From assembly GCA_023416585.1 (NCBI GenBank), contig JAEZHM010000068.1:62001-126000 (forward strand): a stretch of DNA of 64,000 nucleotides. Reading direction: 5' to 3'. A model generated the notes under the pieces. That model made no database searches. It saw nothing but the letters and a program-made list of their open reading frames with translations, and was not told the DNA's origin. Of the stretch, positions 32,561-41,148 are shown one piece after another; position 1 is the stretch's first letter; the number at the start of each line of letters is the position of its first letter. The stretch comes from Bacillota bacterium. GTDB lineage: Bacteria > Bacillota > Clostridia > Christensenellales > Aristaeellaceae. Position numbers and translations under genes: made by a program.

Positions 32561-35500
32561 ATGGGGTACATAACGCCCAAGGAAGCCGCGGAAAAATGGG
32601 GTATTTCCCAGCGAAGGGTACACATGCTTTGCCTAAAGGGCCGAATAGAAGGGGCAGAGCGGCATCATTGGATATGGCTGATTCCGGATGTTTCCCCAAA
32701 GCCGTCGGATGCCAGGATCAAATCCGGTAGATACGTAAAACCGGGCGCAAAAGCCCGCCGCCCCTCAGCAGGCAGCACGATCCTTGAGCGTCCCCGCCTT
32801 TTGGAAAGGCTATGCCCGCCCGGCAGCAAACTTACGTATATACACGCCGGCGCGGGATATGGGAAAACCACGCTCATGATGCAATATGCCACGAGCCGTG
32901 GCGATGCGGTATGGATTTCATTGGACTATAGGGACAATGATATGCTGTATTTCCTACGCCATTTGGAGACATCCATCCGCGGCACGCTGGGCGTTTTTCA
33001 TTTTGACTCGGCGGATCATATGCCCTTTGCCCATGAAAGGGCGTTTCCCGTAGCGGTCACCTCCGCCCTGATAGCAGCTCTTGGAAAAAACACGCTATCG
33101 CTTTTTTTGGATGATGTGCATACGCTTGAAAACGATATAATTATCGCGCTGCTTACTGCCCTGGTATCGGATTGCCCTGACGGTATTTCCATTATCATGG
33201 CCAGCCGGCATGAGCCCTGGAACAGCCTGTACCGCCTGAAAATGGATGGTGGGATTGCCGAAATCACCAAATCCGATCTATGCTTTATACGGGAGGAAGC
33301 CCAGTCATTATGGGGCTTTTCCAACGAGGCAGCCTACCTGTCCACCGAGGGTTGGGGATTGGCGATACAATCATACCATCTGGCCTCAAAGACCGGAAAG
33401 CCGCTTCCCGAAAGGAAGCAGCAGATGAACCGGGACCTGTATGGGTATCTGATGCATGAGATCATGGCACAGCTCCCGGCGCATATGCAAGCCTTCTTGC
33501 AAGCAACCTCCCACCTGCCTGAAATGCACAGCAGGCTTTGCGATCTTTGGCTTAACATCGCCAATTCAAGGGCAATACTGGAGACTCTGGTACAAAGGAA
33601 TATTTTTACGCAACGCGTTTCATCCGGCACATATCGTTACAACTCGCTGTTTCAAGCCTTCCTTAAGCAAAACGACCAAGGGCAGGGCTTAACTACCCTG
33701 CGCCTTGCCATGGAGCATTTTTTCAAAAACAGCCATTTTGAAGAAGCGGTTGAATATGCCATTCTCCTCCAGGATGAAAAAGCGGTCCAGGATTGCATCT
33801 GCAGCCTTCTAAGCCGGCCTTTTGCCATAGACAGGAACAGGACCCTGAAAAAGTGCCTTGATTTTTTGCAGGCGAAATCCGCAACGGTCACTCCCCAGGT
33901 CATGCTTGCCATGGGGATGGTCCTTTCCGACCAGGGGGAGTTTTTCCGGGCGGAAAAATACCTGGGTGCCGCAATCGCCCTATTGAATGCCAGCGACAGG
34001 TACCTTTATCTGCAAGCCATGACCCATATGGCAAGGGTTTTACGCAACAGGGTATCCTTTGAGGCGAGCAACCGCTGTATAAACAGTCTGCTCCCGCTGC
34101 TTGATGATGTCCCTGGTCAGGTTTTGTACAGCGTTTTGATCGAAAAAATCTACAACCTTGCTTCCACTTCCCACCTTAAGGAATCACTGGCACTGACAAC
34201 AGCCATGATGGATAGATGCATGTCAGCGGGGGACATAGGCACCAAGGCATGGTTTGAACGTTATCTGACAGTGATCTATTTCTATATGGGGGATTACATA
34301 AATTGCCTCCGGTTCTATGAACGATCCTTGTCAATACCCCAAAAAGAACAGGATTGGCTGATACGCCACAGTGTGGGGGCGTATGCGGCCAAAGCTTATC
34401 AAATGCTTGGGCAGGAAGACAAGATTGCTCCCATCCTGGAGGCTGAGCTGGCGCTTTTGAAGCATATGGAGCTTTATGAAGAATTCAGCATGCACTATCT
34501 GCTTCACGCTGAAATCCTTCATTCAGCCGAGCATCTGAAACGGCATCTGGGCATGTCCTTTGATTTCACAGCCGCAGACCGATATATGGACCTGGCATCT
34601 GAATATGCCGTATTGAACCGCAGCACCCAGGACAACGATTTACTTGTAAGGATGTGGCACCTGTCGGCCCGCCTGCTGGATCATCCTGAAAAAGCGGAGT
34701 TTTCCATCTCGGAAGCGATGACCCTGCTGAAAAATGCCTCGCCGTTTACACAGTCCATATCCTATGGACGCATGGCAAACGCTATGGATATGCTGGAACT
34801 GGATGCAAAGCAATGCAAAGCTTTTTTTCGGCGCTGCATCCGCATCGGGGAAAAATTTGGATGTTATGCCTATACGGTAAACGCATACGGAAGGCTGGCA
34901 GCCATATACCTGCGGGAGGGGGATGTGGAAGCGGCCAAAAAGTATACCCGATCTTTCCTCAAGCTTAGCCAGCTATACGGCCATTATTATTACATGCGCT
35001 TCCGGCAGCTTTATGCGCCGGTGCTCCAGTTAGCTGTGGAGTCGGACATCCTTCCGGATTTTGCACAGGAGATGCTGACCTTCGGTGGGTATGTGACCGA
35101 ACGGGTCTACATCCATACCCTGGGAACCTTCTATATCTGCGCAGCCGAAAACCGGGAGATACCCATCAAAATACGCACGAAAAAAGCCCGCGAGCTTCTT
35201 GCCTATCTGCTGGAGCATCCCAAGGGGGTCACCAGGGAACAGATACATGCCGATTTATGGGGAGACAGTGAGGCGGATGTAAACAGCCTGTTCCATACCC
35301 GCAGGGGAGAAATCCGCCAGGCATTTGAACGCTTGGGTGCAAAGAATCCCATATTGCTTGAGAACAGCCTTTATTCTTTGAACCGGGCTGAGATCGTATG
35401 CGACCATGATTTGTATATGCAGGCGGTAACGGAATTCCGCAGGACAAAAACCCAGCAAAGTGCCCAGCAAGTAGCGCAGAGGTATACGGGCCGGTATCTG

Positions 35501-35650
35501 AACGACCTTGAAGCGCTATGGGCAGAAAGCTCCCGGATGAGATATGAGGAATCCTTCTGGGAAGCCGCCGAGACTCTGTGGGTCAGTTGCAGGGCAGCAG
35601 GCCGAAAAGTTCAAGCCATGGAACTGCTCGAGCGATTCGGGGGCCAATGA
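32561..35650 (+). CDS. Large ATPase transcriptional activator (excisionase-type HTH, MalT-like ATPase, SARP-type C-terminus)
   Basis: About 1,029-residue regulator in three parts. The N-terminus is an excisionase/MerR-like helix-turn-helix (YITPKEAAEKWGISQRRVHML). The middle is a MalT/STAND-like ATPase with Walker A HAGAGYGKTTLMMQYA and Walker B LSLFLDDVHTL, followed by TPR-like helices. The C-terminus (VYIHTLGTFYICAAEN onward) is a SARP/BTAD winged-helix with tetratricopeptide support. STAND regulators bind ATP and an inducer before activating. Several ATGs (32540, 32552, 32561) are possible; 32561 has AGGA 8 nt upstream. It is divergent from the sigma gene and probably controls the RiPP locus. 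Confidence 0.82.
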   Translation: MGYITPKEAAEKWGISQRRVHMLCLKGRIEGAERHHWIWLIPDVSPKPSDARIKSGRYVKPGAKARRPSAGSTILERPRLLERLCPPGSKLTYIHAGAGYGKTTLMMQYATSRGDAVWISLDYRDNDMLYFLRHLETSIRGTLGVFHFDSADHMPFAHERAFPVAVTSALIAALGKNTLSLFLDDVHTLENDIIIALLTALVSDCPDGISIIMASRHEPWNSLYRLKMDGGIAEITKSDLCFIREEAQSLWGFSNEAAYLSTEGWGLAIQSYHLASKTGKPLPERKQQMNRDLYGYLMHEIMAQLPAHMQAFLQATSHLPEMHSRLCDLWLNIANSRAILETLVQRNIFTQRVSSGTYRYNSLFQAFLKQNDQGQGLTTLRLAMEHFFKNSHFEEAVEYAILLQDEKAVQDCICSLLSRPFAIDRNRTLKKCLDFLQAKSATVTPQVMLAMGMVLSDQGEFFRAEKYLGAAIALLNASDRYLYLQAMTHMARVLRNRVSFEASNRCINSLLPLLDDVPGQVLYSVLIEKIYNLASTSHLKESLALTTAMMDRCMSAGDIGTKAWFERYLTVIYFYMGDYINCLRFYERSLSIPQKEQDWLIRHSVGAYAAKAYQMLGQEDKIAPILEAELALLKHMELYEEFSMHYLLHAEILHSAEHLKRHLGMSFDFTAADRYMDLASEYAVLNRSTQDNDLLVRMWHLSARLLDHPEKAEFSISEAMTLLKNASPFTQSISYGRMANAMDMLELDAKQCKAFFRRCIRIGEKFGCYAYTVNAYGRLAAIYLREGDVEAAKKYTRSFLKLSQLYGHYYYMRFRQLYAPVLQLAVESDILPDFAQEMLTFGGYVTERVYIHTLGTFYICAAENREIPIKIRTKKARELLAYLLEHPKGVTREQIHADLWGDSEADVNSLFHTRRGEIRQAFERLGAKNPILLENSLYSLNRAEIVCDHDLYMQAVTEFRRTKTQQSAQQVAQRYTGRYLNDLEALWAESSRMRYEESFWEAAETLWVSCRAAGRKVQAMELLERFGGQ

Positions 35651-35689
35651 TCACTTCCTGCACCAAGAAGTTTTTACTGAAAAAAGTGC

Positions 35690-35720
35690 TTGACATTAAC
35701 GTTACGTAAAGGTTTATCAT
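35690..35720 (+). promoter_or_regulatory. MerR-type promoter with 19-bp spacer
   Basis: TTGACA (35690-35695) and TATCAT (35715-35720) lie 19 nt apart, the long spacer typical of MerR-regulated promoters, with a pseudo-palindrome TTAACGTTACGTAAAGG in the spacer where the regulator would bind and untwist DNA. Confidence 0.75.
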
Positions 35721-35743
35721 GGATTTGCCGGGAGGAATGCAAG

Positions 35744-36505
35744 ATGGAATACTCCGTTTTGAAGCTGGGGAAATTGGCCGGGATCAGCACCCGTACGCTT
35801 AGGTACTACGACGAGATCGGGCTGCTTTCGCCCATGAAAGTCACCGCGTCGGGCTACCGGGTATACGGCGAAAAAGAAGTGGACGCACTTCAGCAGATCC
35901 TGTATTACCGTGAGTTGGATTTAAGCCTCACGGATATCAAGGCCATTGTCTCCACGCCGTCCTTTGACCGGTTGGCGGCACTTTCTAGCCATCTTTCGGA
36001 ACTCAACAAAAGGCGGGACCGGTTAAGCCGCCTGATTCAAAGTGTGGAGCAGACAATCCTCCACGAGAAAGGAAAAATCGAAATGAGCGACAAAGAAAAA
36101 TTTGAAGCCTTCAAAAAAGACTTGATCCGGGAGAACGAAGAGAAATACGGTGCAGAGGTAAGAGAAAAGTACGGCAACAAGCAGGTGGACGAAAGCAACG
36201 CCAAAATGATGAACCTGACGAAGGAACAATACGACAGCATGCAGAAGATGGCGGCGGAGATCGTATCCAAACTGGAGCAGGCGGTTTTGCAAAAGGCCGA
36301 CCCAACAGGAGAAGCTGGCATGCGCCTGGCGCAAATGCATAAAGAATGGCTCTCCTACACCTGGAAGGAGTATTCCAAGGAAGCGCACCTTGGCCTTACG
36401 CAGATGTATGTGGACGACGAGCGCTTTACCGCCTATTACGACAGCCGGGTGAAAGGCTGCGCGGTCTTTTTGAGGGATGCGGTGGCAGCCTTTATGAAGG
36501 AATAG
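35744..36505 (+). CDS. MerR-family regulator with TipAS drug-recognition domain
   Basis: Regulator of 253 residues. Residues 1-70 are a MerR DNA-binding domain (KLGKLAGISTRTLRYYDEIGLLSP, shown in part), then a dimerising coiled coil, then a TipAS-like domain (KEKFEAFKKDLIRENEEKYG and later TWKEYSKEAHLGLTQMY), which in TipA-like proteins binds thiopeptides and other antibiotics. GGGAGG lies 8 nt before the ATG at 35744, and its own promoter has a MerR spacer, so it is probably self-activating. Sitting beside the RiPP locus, it may sense peptide or drug; this is an inference. Confidence 0.88.
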   Translation: MEYSVLKLGKLAGISTRTLRYYDEIGLLSPMKVTASGYRVYGEKEVDALQQILYYRELDLSLTDIKAIVSTPSFDRLAALSSHLSELNKRRDRLSRLIQSVEQTILHEKGKIEMSDKEKFEAFKKDLIRENEEKYGAEVREKYGNKQVDESNAKMMNLTKEQYDSMQKMAAEIVSKLEQAVLQKADPTGEAGMRLAQMHKEWLSYTWKEYSKEAHLGLTQMYVDDERFTAYYDSRVKGCAVFLRDAVAAFMKE

Positions 36506-36513
36506 AACACAAA

Positions 36514-36543
36514 ATCGCCTGGCGGCTTTAACCGTCAGGCGAT
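36514..36543 (+). terminator. Hairpin after the MerR/TipAS gene
   Basis: A 12-bp stem (ATCGCCTGGCGG pairing with CCGTCAGGCGAT, one wobble) with a 6-nt loop, starting 9 nt after the stop. The T-run is poor, so termination is uncertain. Confidence 0.5.
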
Positions 36544-36645
36544 CCTTTGATGATGAGTATCGTTTTTCTCTTTGTAATTTGTGGTAGAATGATTCAGTAG
36601 AGTTAAGCATCATCTTGTTGAAAGCGCTTTGAGGAGGGAAGCATC

Positions 36646-37431
36646 ATGTCCCAAATGGCCAACCCGGAACGCATTGCCAAAATGTACGTAAAGAATGATA
36701 CGCTTTCCACAAGGATAGGATTACATGACAAATACAGTGTAAACAAGTATGGCTGGGGCAATTGGGTGTTTGACCAATATACGTTTCAAGATAACATGAA
36801 CATTCTGGAGCTGGGATGCGGGTCAGCGGGTATTTGGCTTAACAGGGATTGCCGTTTGCCCAAACATTCAAAAATCGTTCTTTCAGATTATTCTGCGCTG
36901 ATGGTTGAGAAGGCAAAAAGCCTGCTCCATGATAGCCCATCCTTTACATTCGAACAAATGGATATACAGAATATCCCCTATGACAGTAATTCTTTTGATA
37001 TCGTCATTGCAAACCACATGCTGTATCATGTACCCGATCAGGAAAAAGCCTTGGCGCAAGTTTATAGGGTACTCAAGGCAGGCGCCCATTTCTATGCAAC
37101 TACACTTGGCAAAAACTCACTGAAGGAATTGCAGACTATCTACCACAAGCTTGAAGATAAGGCCTCCTTTTCATACTCGGAAAATGTTTCATTTACCCTT
37201 GAAAATGGATCTGCATTATTGGGCAGATATTTTTCCGATATCGAGCAGAGGCAATATGTAGATGCTTTGCAGGTTACGAATATAGACGACCTGATCGCTT
37301 ATATCAACTCCTACAATGAGGTACCTGATTCCGTACAGGACGAATTATATGCTCTTGTTCAAAATAGTTTTTCAAAAGACGGAGTGTTTTCTATCAGTAA
37401 AGAGCAGGGGATGTTTATTTGCAAAAAATAA
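36646..37431 (+). CDS. Class I SAM-dependent methyltransferase
   Basis: Protein of 261 residues with a Rossmann-type SAM-binding fold: motif I is ILELGCGSAGIWL (residues 51-63), followed by VLSDYSALMVEKA and DIVIANHMLYHVPDQEKAL, which match small-molecule methyltransferases of the Methyltransf_11 type. GAGGAGG precedes the ATG by 9 nt. The acceptor is unknown. It is transcribed away from the MerR gene and toward the opposite-strand GNAT gene. Confidence 0.88.
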   Translation: MSQMANPERIAKMYVKNDTLSTRIGLHDKYSVNKYGWGNWVFDQYTFQDNMNILELGCGSAGIWLNRDCRLPKHSKIVLSDYSALMVEKAKSLLHDSPSFTFEQMDIQNIPYDSNSFDIVIANHMLYHVPDQEKALAQVYRVLKAGAHFYATTLGKNSLKELQTIYHKLEDKASFSYSENVSFTLENGSALLGRYFSDIEQRQYVDALQVTNIDDLIAYINSYNEVPDSVQDELYALVQNSFSKDGVFSISKEQGMFICKK

Positions 37432-37442
37432 GCTGTTTATCC

Positions 37443-37949
37443 TTAAACATTAGCGGGCAGCTTAAGCTCCTGGCATAGCCAATGCATGTCGAACCTATCT
37501 GTCTCCCCGACGGTTTTGAACCCGGCTCGGCTGTACATGGCGACTGCCGGCGGATTTTGGGGGCTGACCATCAGGCGGATGCCGTCAAAGTTCAACTTTC
37601 GTGCAGTATTGATGGCATGGTTCAAGACAAGGGTGCCAATACCCTTGCCGCCATGATGGGGCAGAACGCCGATGCGGGCCAGTTCGCAAGGTCTTAAGAT
37701 GTCTTCGCTCCACGGCATGCCAATGCTTTGAAGCTCTTGAAAGTCGCCCAGGGAAACGACGGCGATGATCTTGCCGCCATCCTTCAAACAGTACAGCCAG
37801 CCGCTTTTAAGGTCGGTATCAAACTCTTCCCGTGTTGGATATTCCTCGGACCAGGTGCAGCCGGGAAGTTTGGAACAGGCAGTGTACAAAGCCACCACCG
37901 CTTCGCGGTCAGCGTCCTCCGCCAAAGAAAAAGTGTATATATCCTTCAT
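37443..37949 (-). CDS. GNAT-family N-acetyltransferase
   Basis: Protein of 168 residues with the acetyl-CoA motif LARIGVLPHHGGKGIGTLVLN (about residues 90-110, last residue trimmed) and the C-terminal AVAMYSRAGFKTVGETDRFD. GGAGGAG lies 6 nt before the ATG. Its first 4 bases overlap the radical SAM gene's stop (ATGA), so translation is coupled. The substrate is not evident. Confidence 0.87.
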   Translation of the reverse strand: MKDIYTFSLAEDADREAVVALYTACSKLPGCTWSEEYPTREEFDTDLKSGWLYCLKDGGKIIAVVSLGDFQELQSIGMPWSEDILRPCELARIGVLPHHGGKGIGTLVLNHAINTARKLNFDGIRLMVSPQNPPAVAMYSRAGFKTVGETDRFDMHWLCQELKLPANV

Positions 37950-39004
37950 GCAGTCTCCTCCTGATGGATTTTACAATACCGGTTCAAAAGATATGTATAA
38001 TAGTCCTCTTTTATAAACAGCCGCCTGCTGGTTTCATTACCGCAGGCTTTCACCATATCGCGAATCGGTACGGTTTCCGCAATGTGCTGGGCGGCGGAAG
38101 CTTTATTGCAGTAATGTTCAAGGATCGCATAGCATCCGTCAGCTTTTATATTGCCAAGTCGCCAATGCGGGGCAGGGGCGGTAATGTTTGGATATACATT
38201 GTAATCCTTGTCCACAAAAAAAACCGGCGTATCGGTTATGAGATTCCTTGTGGAGTCATCCGAAATGAGTTCGCGATACAGCTCTTCTTCCTTATGTCCG
38301 AACACATCAAACAAATCTTGTTTTTGAAAATGCTTCAGGGTGGACCGGGCAAAGGAATCCGGTATCCGAAATACCTCATCCGGCGTTACCCGGATATCAT
38401 ACAGCTTTTCGTTTTCCCCATCGCAGGATCCCTGGTGCATGAAGACAACAAATTCCCTGCCCATATCTTCCGAACGCCCGGCAAAGCCTTTTTGATCGAA
38501 CAATTCCGTCAGGAGCGCCATCTCATCGGCATTCTTTTGATGAATAAAGAGTTGAAACCTTGGGGCAATGCCGTTTAAAAGCAAAAGGTCCGCCGTTCTC
38601 ATAATCTCAGAAAACGCGCCTTTCCGGCCATAATGAAAATCAGTCGTTTGCTCTGTGCCAAAGAGCGTCAGCTGACAGGCAGCCACGTTCAGGGAACGCA
38701 GCCATGGCACATACTGCGGGTCACGGACGGCACGCCAAAAGCTCATCAGTTCAAAATGAGGTGCATGCGCAGTGGAGAGGCGGCATTCTGCTTCGTACAG
38801 TTCCCGGTAATTATCCAAATAATCCGGTTCCCGGTACCAACTGAATACTTCCAATGCATGAGTATAAGGCATAAAAGAATTCGCCACAAATTCCAGATCA
38901 TGAAGATGCAGCCTTCCGTTTTGCGTAACACCCAGCCAACAATGCCTGCACCTGTTGGGACAGCCCGCCATGTCCAGGCAGACTGTAATTTTCTTAAATT
39001 CCAA
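37946..39004 (-). CDS. Radical SAM protein of unknown substrate
   Basis: Protein of 352 residues with CPNRCRHCW near the N-terminus, giving Cys15, Cys19 and Cys22 (CX3CX2C) for the [4Fe-4S] cluster. No C-terminal SPASM cysteine pattern is obvious; Cys residues are few after the motif. TTG at 39004 is the start, 6 nt after AGGAG. It sits between a GNAT (4-nt overlap) and an unknown Cys-rich-tail protein (17-nt gap), so it belongs to a small operon of unknown pathway. It is not related in layout to the RiPP maturase at 29099. Confidence 0.8.
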   Translation of the reverse strand: MEFKKITVCLDMAGCPNRCRHCWLGVTQNGRLHLHDLEFVANSFMPYTHALEVFSWYREPDYLDNYRELYEAECRLSTAHAPHFELMSFWRAVRDPQYVPWLRSLNVAACQLTLFGTEQTTDFHYGRKGAFSEIMRTADLLLLNGIAPRFQLFIHQKNADEMALLTELFDQKGFAGRSEDMGREFVVFMHQGSCDGENEKLYDIRVTPDEVFRIPDSFARSTLKHFQKQDLFDVFGHKEEELYRELISDDSTRNLITDTPVFFVDKDYNVYPNITAPAPHWRLGNIKADGCYAILEHYCNKASAAQHIAETVPIRDMVKACGNETSRRLFIKEDYYTYLLNRYCKIHQEETA

Positions 39005-39021
39005 TGTTCGCTCCTTCCCGG

Positions 39022-40068
39022 CTATGCGCTTATAACCTCCGAAACGGCCTTAGCCTCCACAGCACCTGTGATTTCAAAGGTAAACCGCCTGGCCCAGGGC
39101 TCACGGGTGCAAAGGGAAATGCCGTTCACAAGGCTGATGCTTTCGCCGCCGCACCGGCCGCACCCAATGCAGCCAAACTGCTCCATGTTTTTCCGGATGG
39201 AGGGTACAAGCTGTTCCTTATTAAGAGCCAGTGCGGAAAGCTGATCCAAGGGCGCCCCCATTTCAAAGAAAAGTACGTCCGTATGGATAGTGAAGATGCA
39301 AAACGTTTTCCCCTTGCGCATCAAATGAATGATCCAATGGGGTGTGCAATAGGACCAGAATTTGCAGCTTGCCTTCATCCCCTGTCCTGCTATGAAATTG
39401 GAAACAAACCCCTTCCACAATCCGGCCCGTGGTCCCAATGAGCGTAAAATATCCGGCCGCAAAGGATTAATATCCTCTTTTCTCTTCCCCCCGCCAAGCA
39501 GTGCTGTTTCAAAATCCGCCCTCATGATTAGGTCGGTCTGCATGGCATAATCCTTTTTGCTGTCCATAACAGGGATGCGGCATACAAAATACTTTAGTGC
39601 CTGGAAAAAGGAAGGGCAGCTTTCATTATATAGGTGTACCGCATCGCAGGATTGGTATGATTCTGCGGAGCGGCCATTTTTCTCATACTCAAAATAGAAG
39701 CCATAATTTTGCAGCGCTTCCAGGTGAAAAGCCGCCGGTTTTTTGAAATGCTTTCGGATAAGTGTCTTATCCAAACGAAGGGATGATACCTCACCTTCCC
39801 GCATGAGTTCCCCATAACCGCCTGCCACATACAAAAACAAAACGGTCTGGGTCAACCGGTGATAGCTTTCAAGGTCATCCTCCACGCGGTAGGTGGCGGT
39901 ATCCGCATATATATCCAGCAAAAGCTGCCGCATATACCTTAGTCCCTCCAGAATATCCTCCCTATCGGAGCTCTCAATTCTATCCTCTGTCAATTCGGCC
40001 GGGAAATCGCAAACGTTTCGGCGTAAAAACTCGGCCCGCGTTTCAAAGGGCGATGACTGAAAAAGCAT
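39022..40068 (-). CDS. Unknown protein with C-terminal CxxCxxC motif
   Basis: Protein of 348 residues, no signal peptide. The C-terminus holds GCIGCGRCGG (Cys300, Cys303, Cys306) and then Cys320, which could bind a metal or an iron-sulfur cluster. The segment after it (CTREPWARRFTFEITGAV) resembles the end of the unknown protein at 9879-10976, so the two could be distant paralogues. GGAGG lies just before the ATG at 40068. It is the first gene of an operon with the radical SAM protein and GNAT. Confidence 0.6.
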   Translation of the reverse strand: MLFQSSPFETRAEFLRRNVCDFPAELTEDRIESSDREDILEGLRYMRQLLLDIYADTATYRVEDDLESYHRLTQTVLFLYVAGGYGELMREGEVSSLRLDKTLIRKHFKKPAAFHLEALQNYGFYFEYEKNGRSAESYQSCDAVHLYNESCPSFFQALKYFVCRIPVMDSKKDYAMQTDLIMRADFETALLGGGKRKEDINPLRPDILRSLGPRAGLWKGFVSNFIAGQGMKASCKFWSYCTPHWIIHLMRKGKTFCIFTIHTDVLFFEMGAPLDQLSALALNKEQLVPSIRKNMEQFGCIGCGRCGGESISLVNGISLCTREPWARRFTFEITGAVEAKAVSEVISA

Positions 40069-40178
40069 AATGTTCCTCCTCTATGCCCTAGCCGTTTTTT
40101 TGATTATACCAAATTATGGTCGGGAGGTATAGACAAAGCGGACCGCATCAAAAAATGCACACCTGAGCAGGAAAAGAA

Positions 40179-40206
40179 AGCAGGGGCGGCCTATAGCCGT
40201 CCCTGC
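40179..40206. terminator. Hairpin in the 40.1-40.4 kb spacer
   Basis: Stem GCAGGGGCGGC/GCCGTCCCTGC with one mismatch and a 5-nt loop. The 386-bp spacer otherwise holds only the repeat copy at 40257-40364 and no gene that I can see. Confidence 0.4.
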
Positions 40207-40256
40207 ACAATACACTTTGAAAAGCATTGCCCAGGAGATGAAAATGATGGCCCTTT

Positions 40257-40364
40257 TACCTCCTTCCGCCGACTGCGGTCGGCACCTCCCTCCATGAGGG
40301 AGGCTTTCTAAGAGGCTCCCTCTTGGAGGGTTAGGGTGTTACCGACGAAGGAGGCTGGGGGAGG
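40257..40364 (-). repeat. Palindromic intergenic repeat, copy B
   Basis: Inverted-orientation copy of the repeat at 13211-13312: read on the minus strand it gives CCAGCCTCCTTCGTCGG, then GAGGGAGCCTCT, then GGAGGGAGGTGCCG and the GGAAGGAGG end, in the same order as copy A. Length about 105 bp. Confidence 0.75.
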
Positions 40365-40454
40365 ACTTAAGTATCATCTGCAAATACTACTTTTGTGCAG
40401 CCAGCGAGGATACTCATGATCATCCTTGCCGGCCACAAATCAAATGTTGCCGGG

Positions 40455-41138
40455 CTATCTCCCGCAGAACTGAAGGCAGATATCAGTAAGTTCCTCCACC
40501 GAATAAACTTGTTTGTCCGCCTCCCGCCATTCCACGAAAGATCCGAAGCCATAGGCGGCTGCCACGGTGTACAGGCCGTTTTCCTTGCCAGCCAGAATAT
40601 CCGAAAGCCTGTCCCCCACCATGACGGCGCGTAAGGGGTGGTATTCCCTCAGAAGTTCCCCTACCAGCTGGCCTTTCGTGCGGGTAACATCCCCGCCCTT
40701 TGCCTTTATGATATATTTCTCGATTCCCCAGTTTGAAAGCGACCTGTCCACATATTCCTGTCTGCCGTTGCTGGCGATGCACAGATTGGCACAAGCACTC
40801 AAAACATCCAGCATTTTAGGGACTCCGGGATAGATTTTTTGGCAGGAATCCAACAGCGCCATCTGGTATTCGCCACGTATTCGTAAATGTTCCGCCTGAA
40901 GTTCCCGGGGAACCTTCAGCAGCTCAGCCGCTTCCTCATGGGAGGGACCGTTGCATTTTTCAAGTTCCGCTTGAGAGGGAACGGGGAGGTTCATGGCGAG
41001 AAAGGTTTCCTTAAGCTCCATCACACACAAATGCATGCTGTCAACCAGCGTGCCATCAAAATCAAATATGATCATGGGCAGCCCGCACGGGACAGAAAAA
41101 CCGGGGGCTGCCATGAAAAAGGGGGTACATCCTTGCAC
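40455..41138 (-). CDS. HAD-family hydrolase (phosphoglycolate phosphatase-like)
   Basis: Protein of about 227 residues with a type 1 (helical) cap. Motif I is IIFDFDGTLVDSMHLC, the Ser/Thr of motif II is in CIASNGRQEYVD, motif III Lys lies near AKGGDVTRTKG and motif IV is VMVGDRLSDILAGKE. The GTG at 41138 has AGGAG 7 nt upstream; ATG 41075, just before MIIFDFDG, lacks a ribosome site but matches the usual start of the family. It follows serS by 10 nt in the same direction, so it is likely cotranscribed under the serine T-box. Confidence 0.86.
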   Translation of the reverse strand: MQGCTPFFMAAPGFSVPCGLPMIIFDFDGTLVDSMHLCVMELKETFLAMNLPVPSQAELEKCNGPSHEEAAELLKVPRELQAEHLRIRGEYQMALLDSCQKIYPGVPKMLDVLSACANLCIASNGRQEYVDRSLSNWGIEKYIIKAKGGDVTRTKGQLVGELLREYHPLRAVMVGDRLSDILAGKENGLYTVAAAYGFGSFVEWREADKQVYSVEELTDICLQFCGR

Positions 41139-41148
41139 TGTAATGCTC

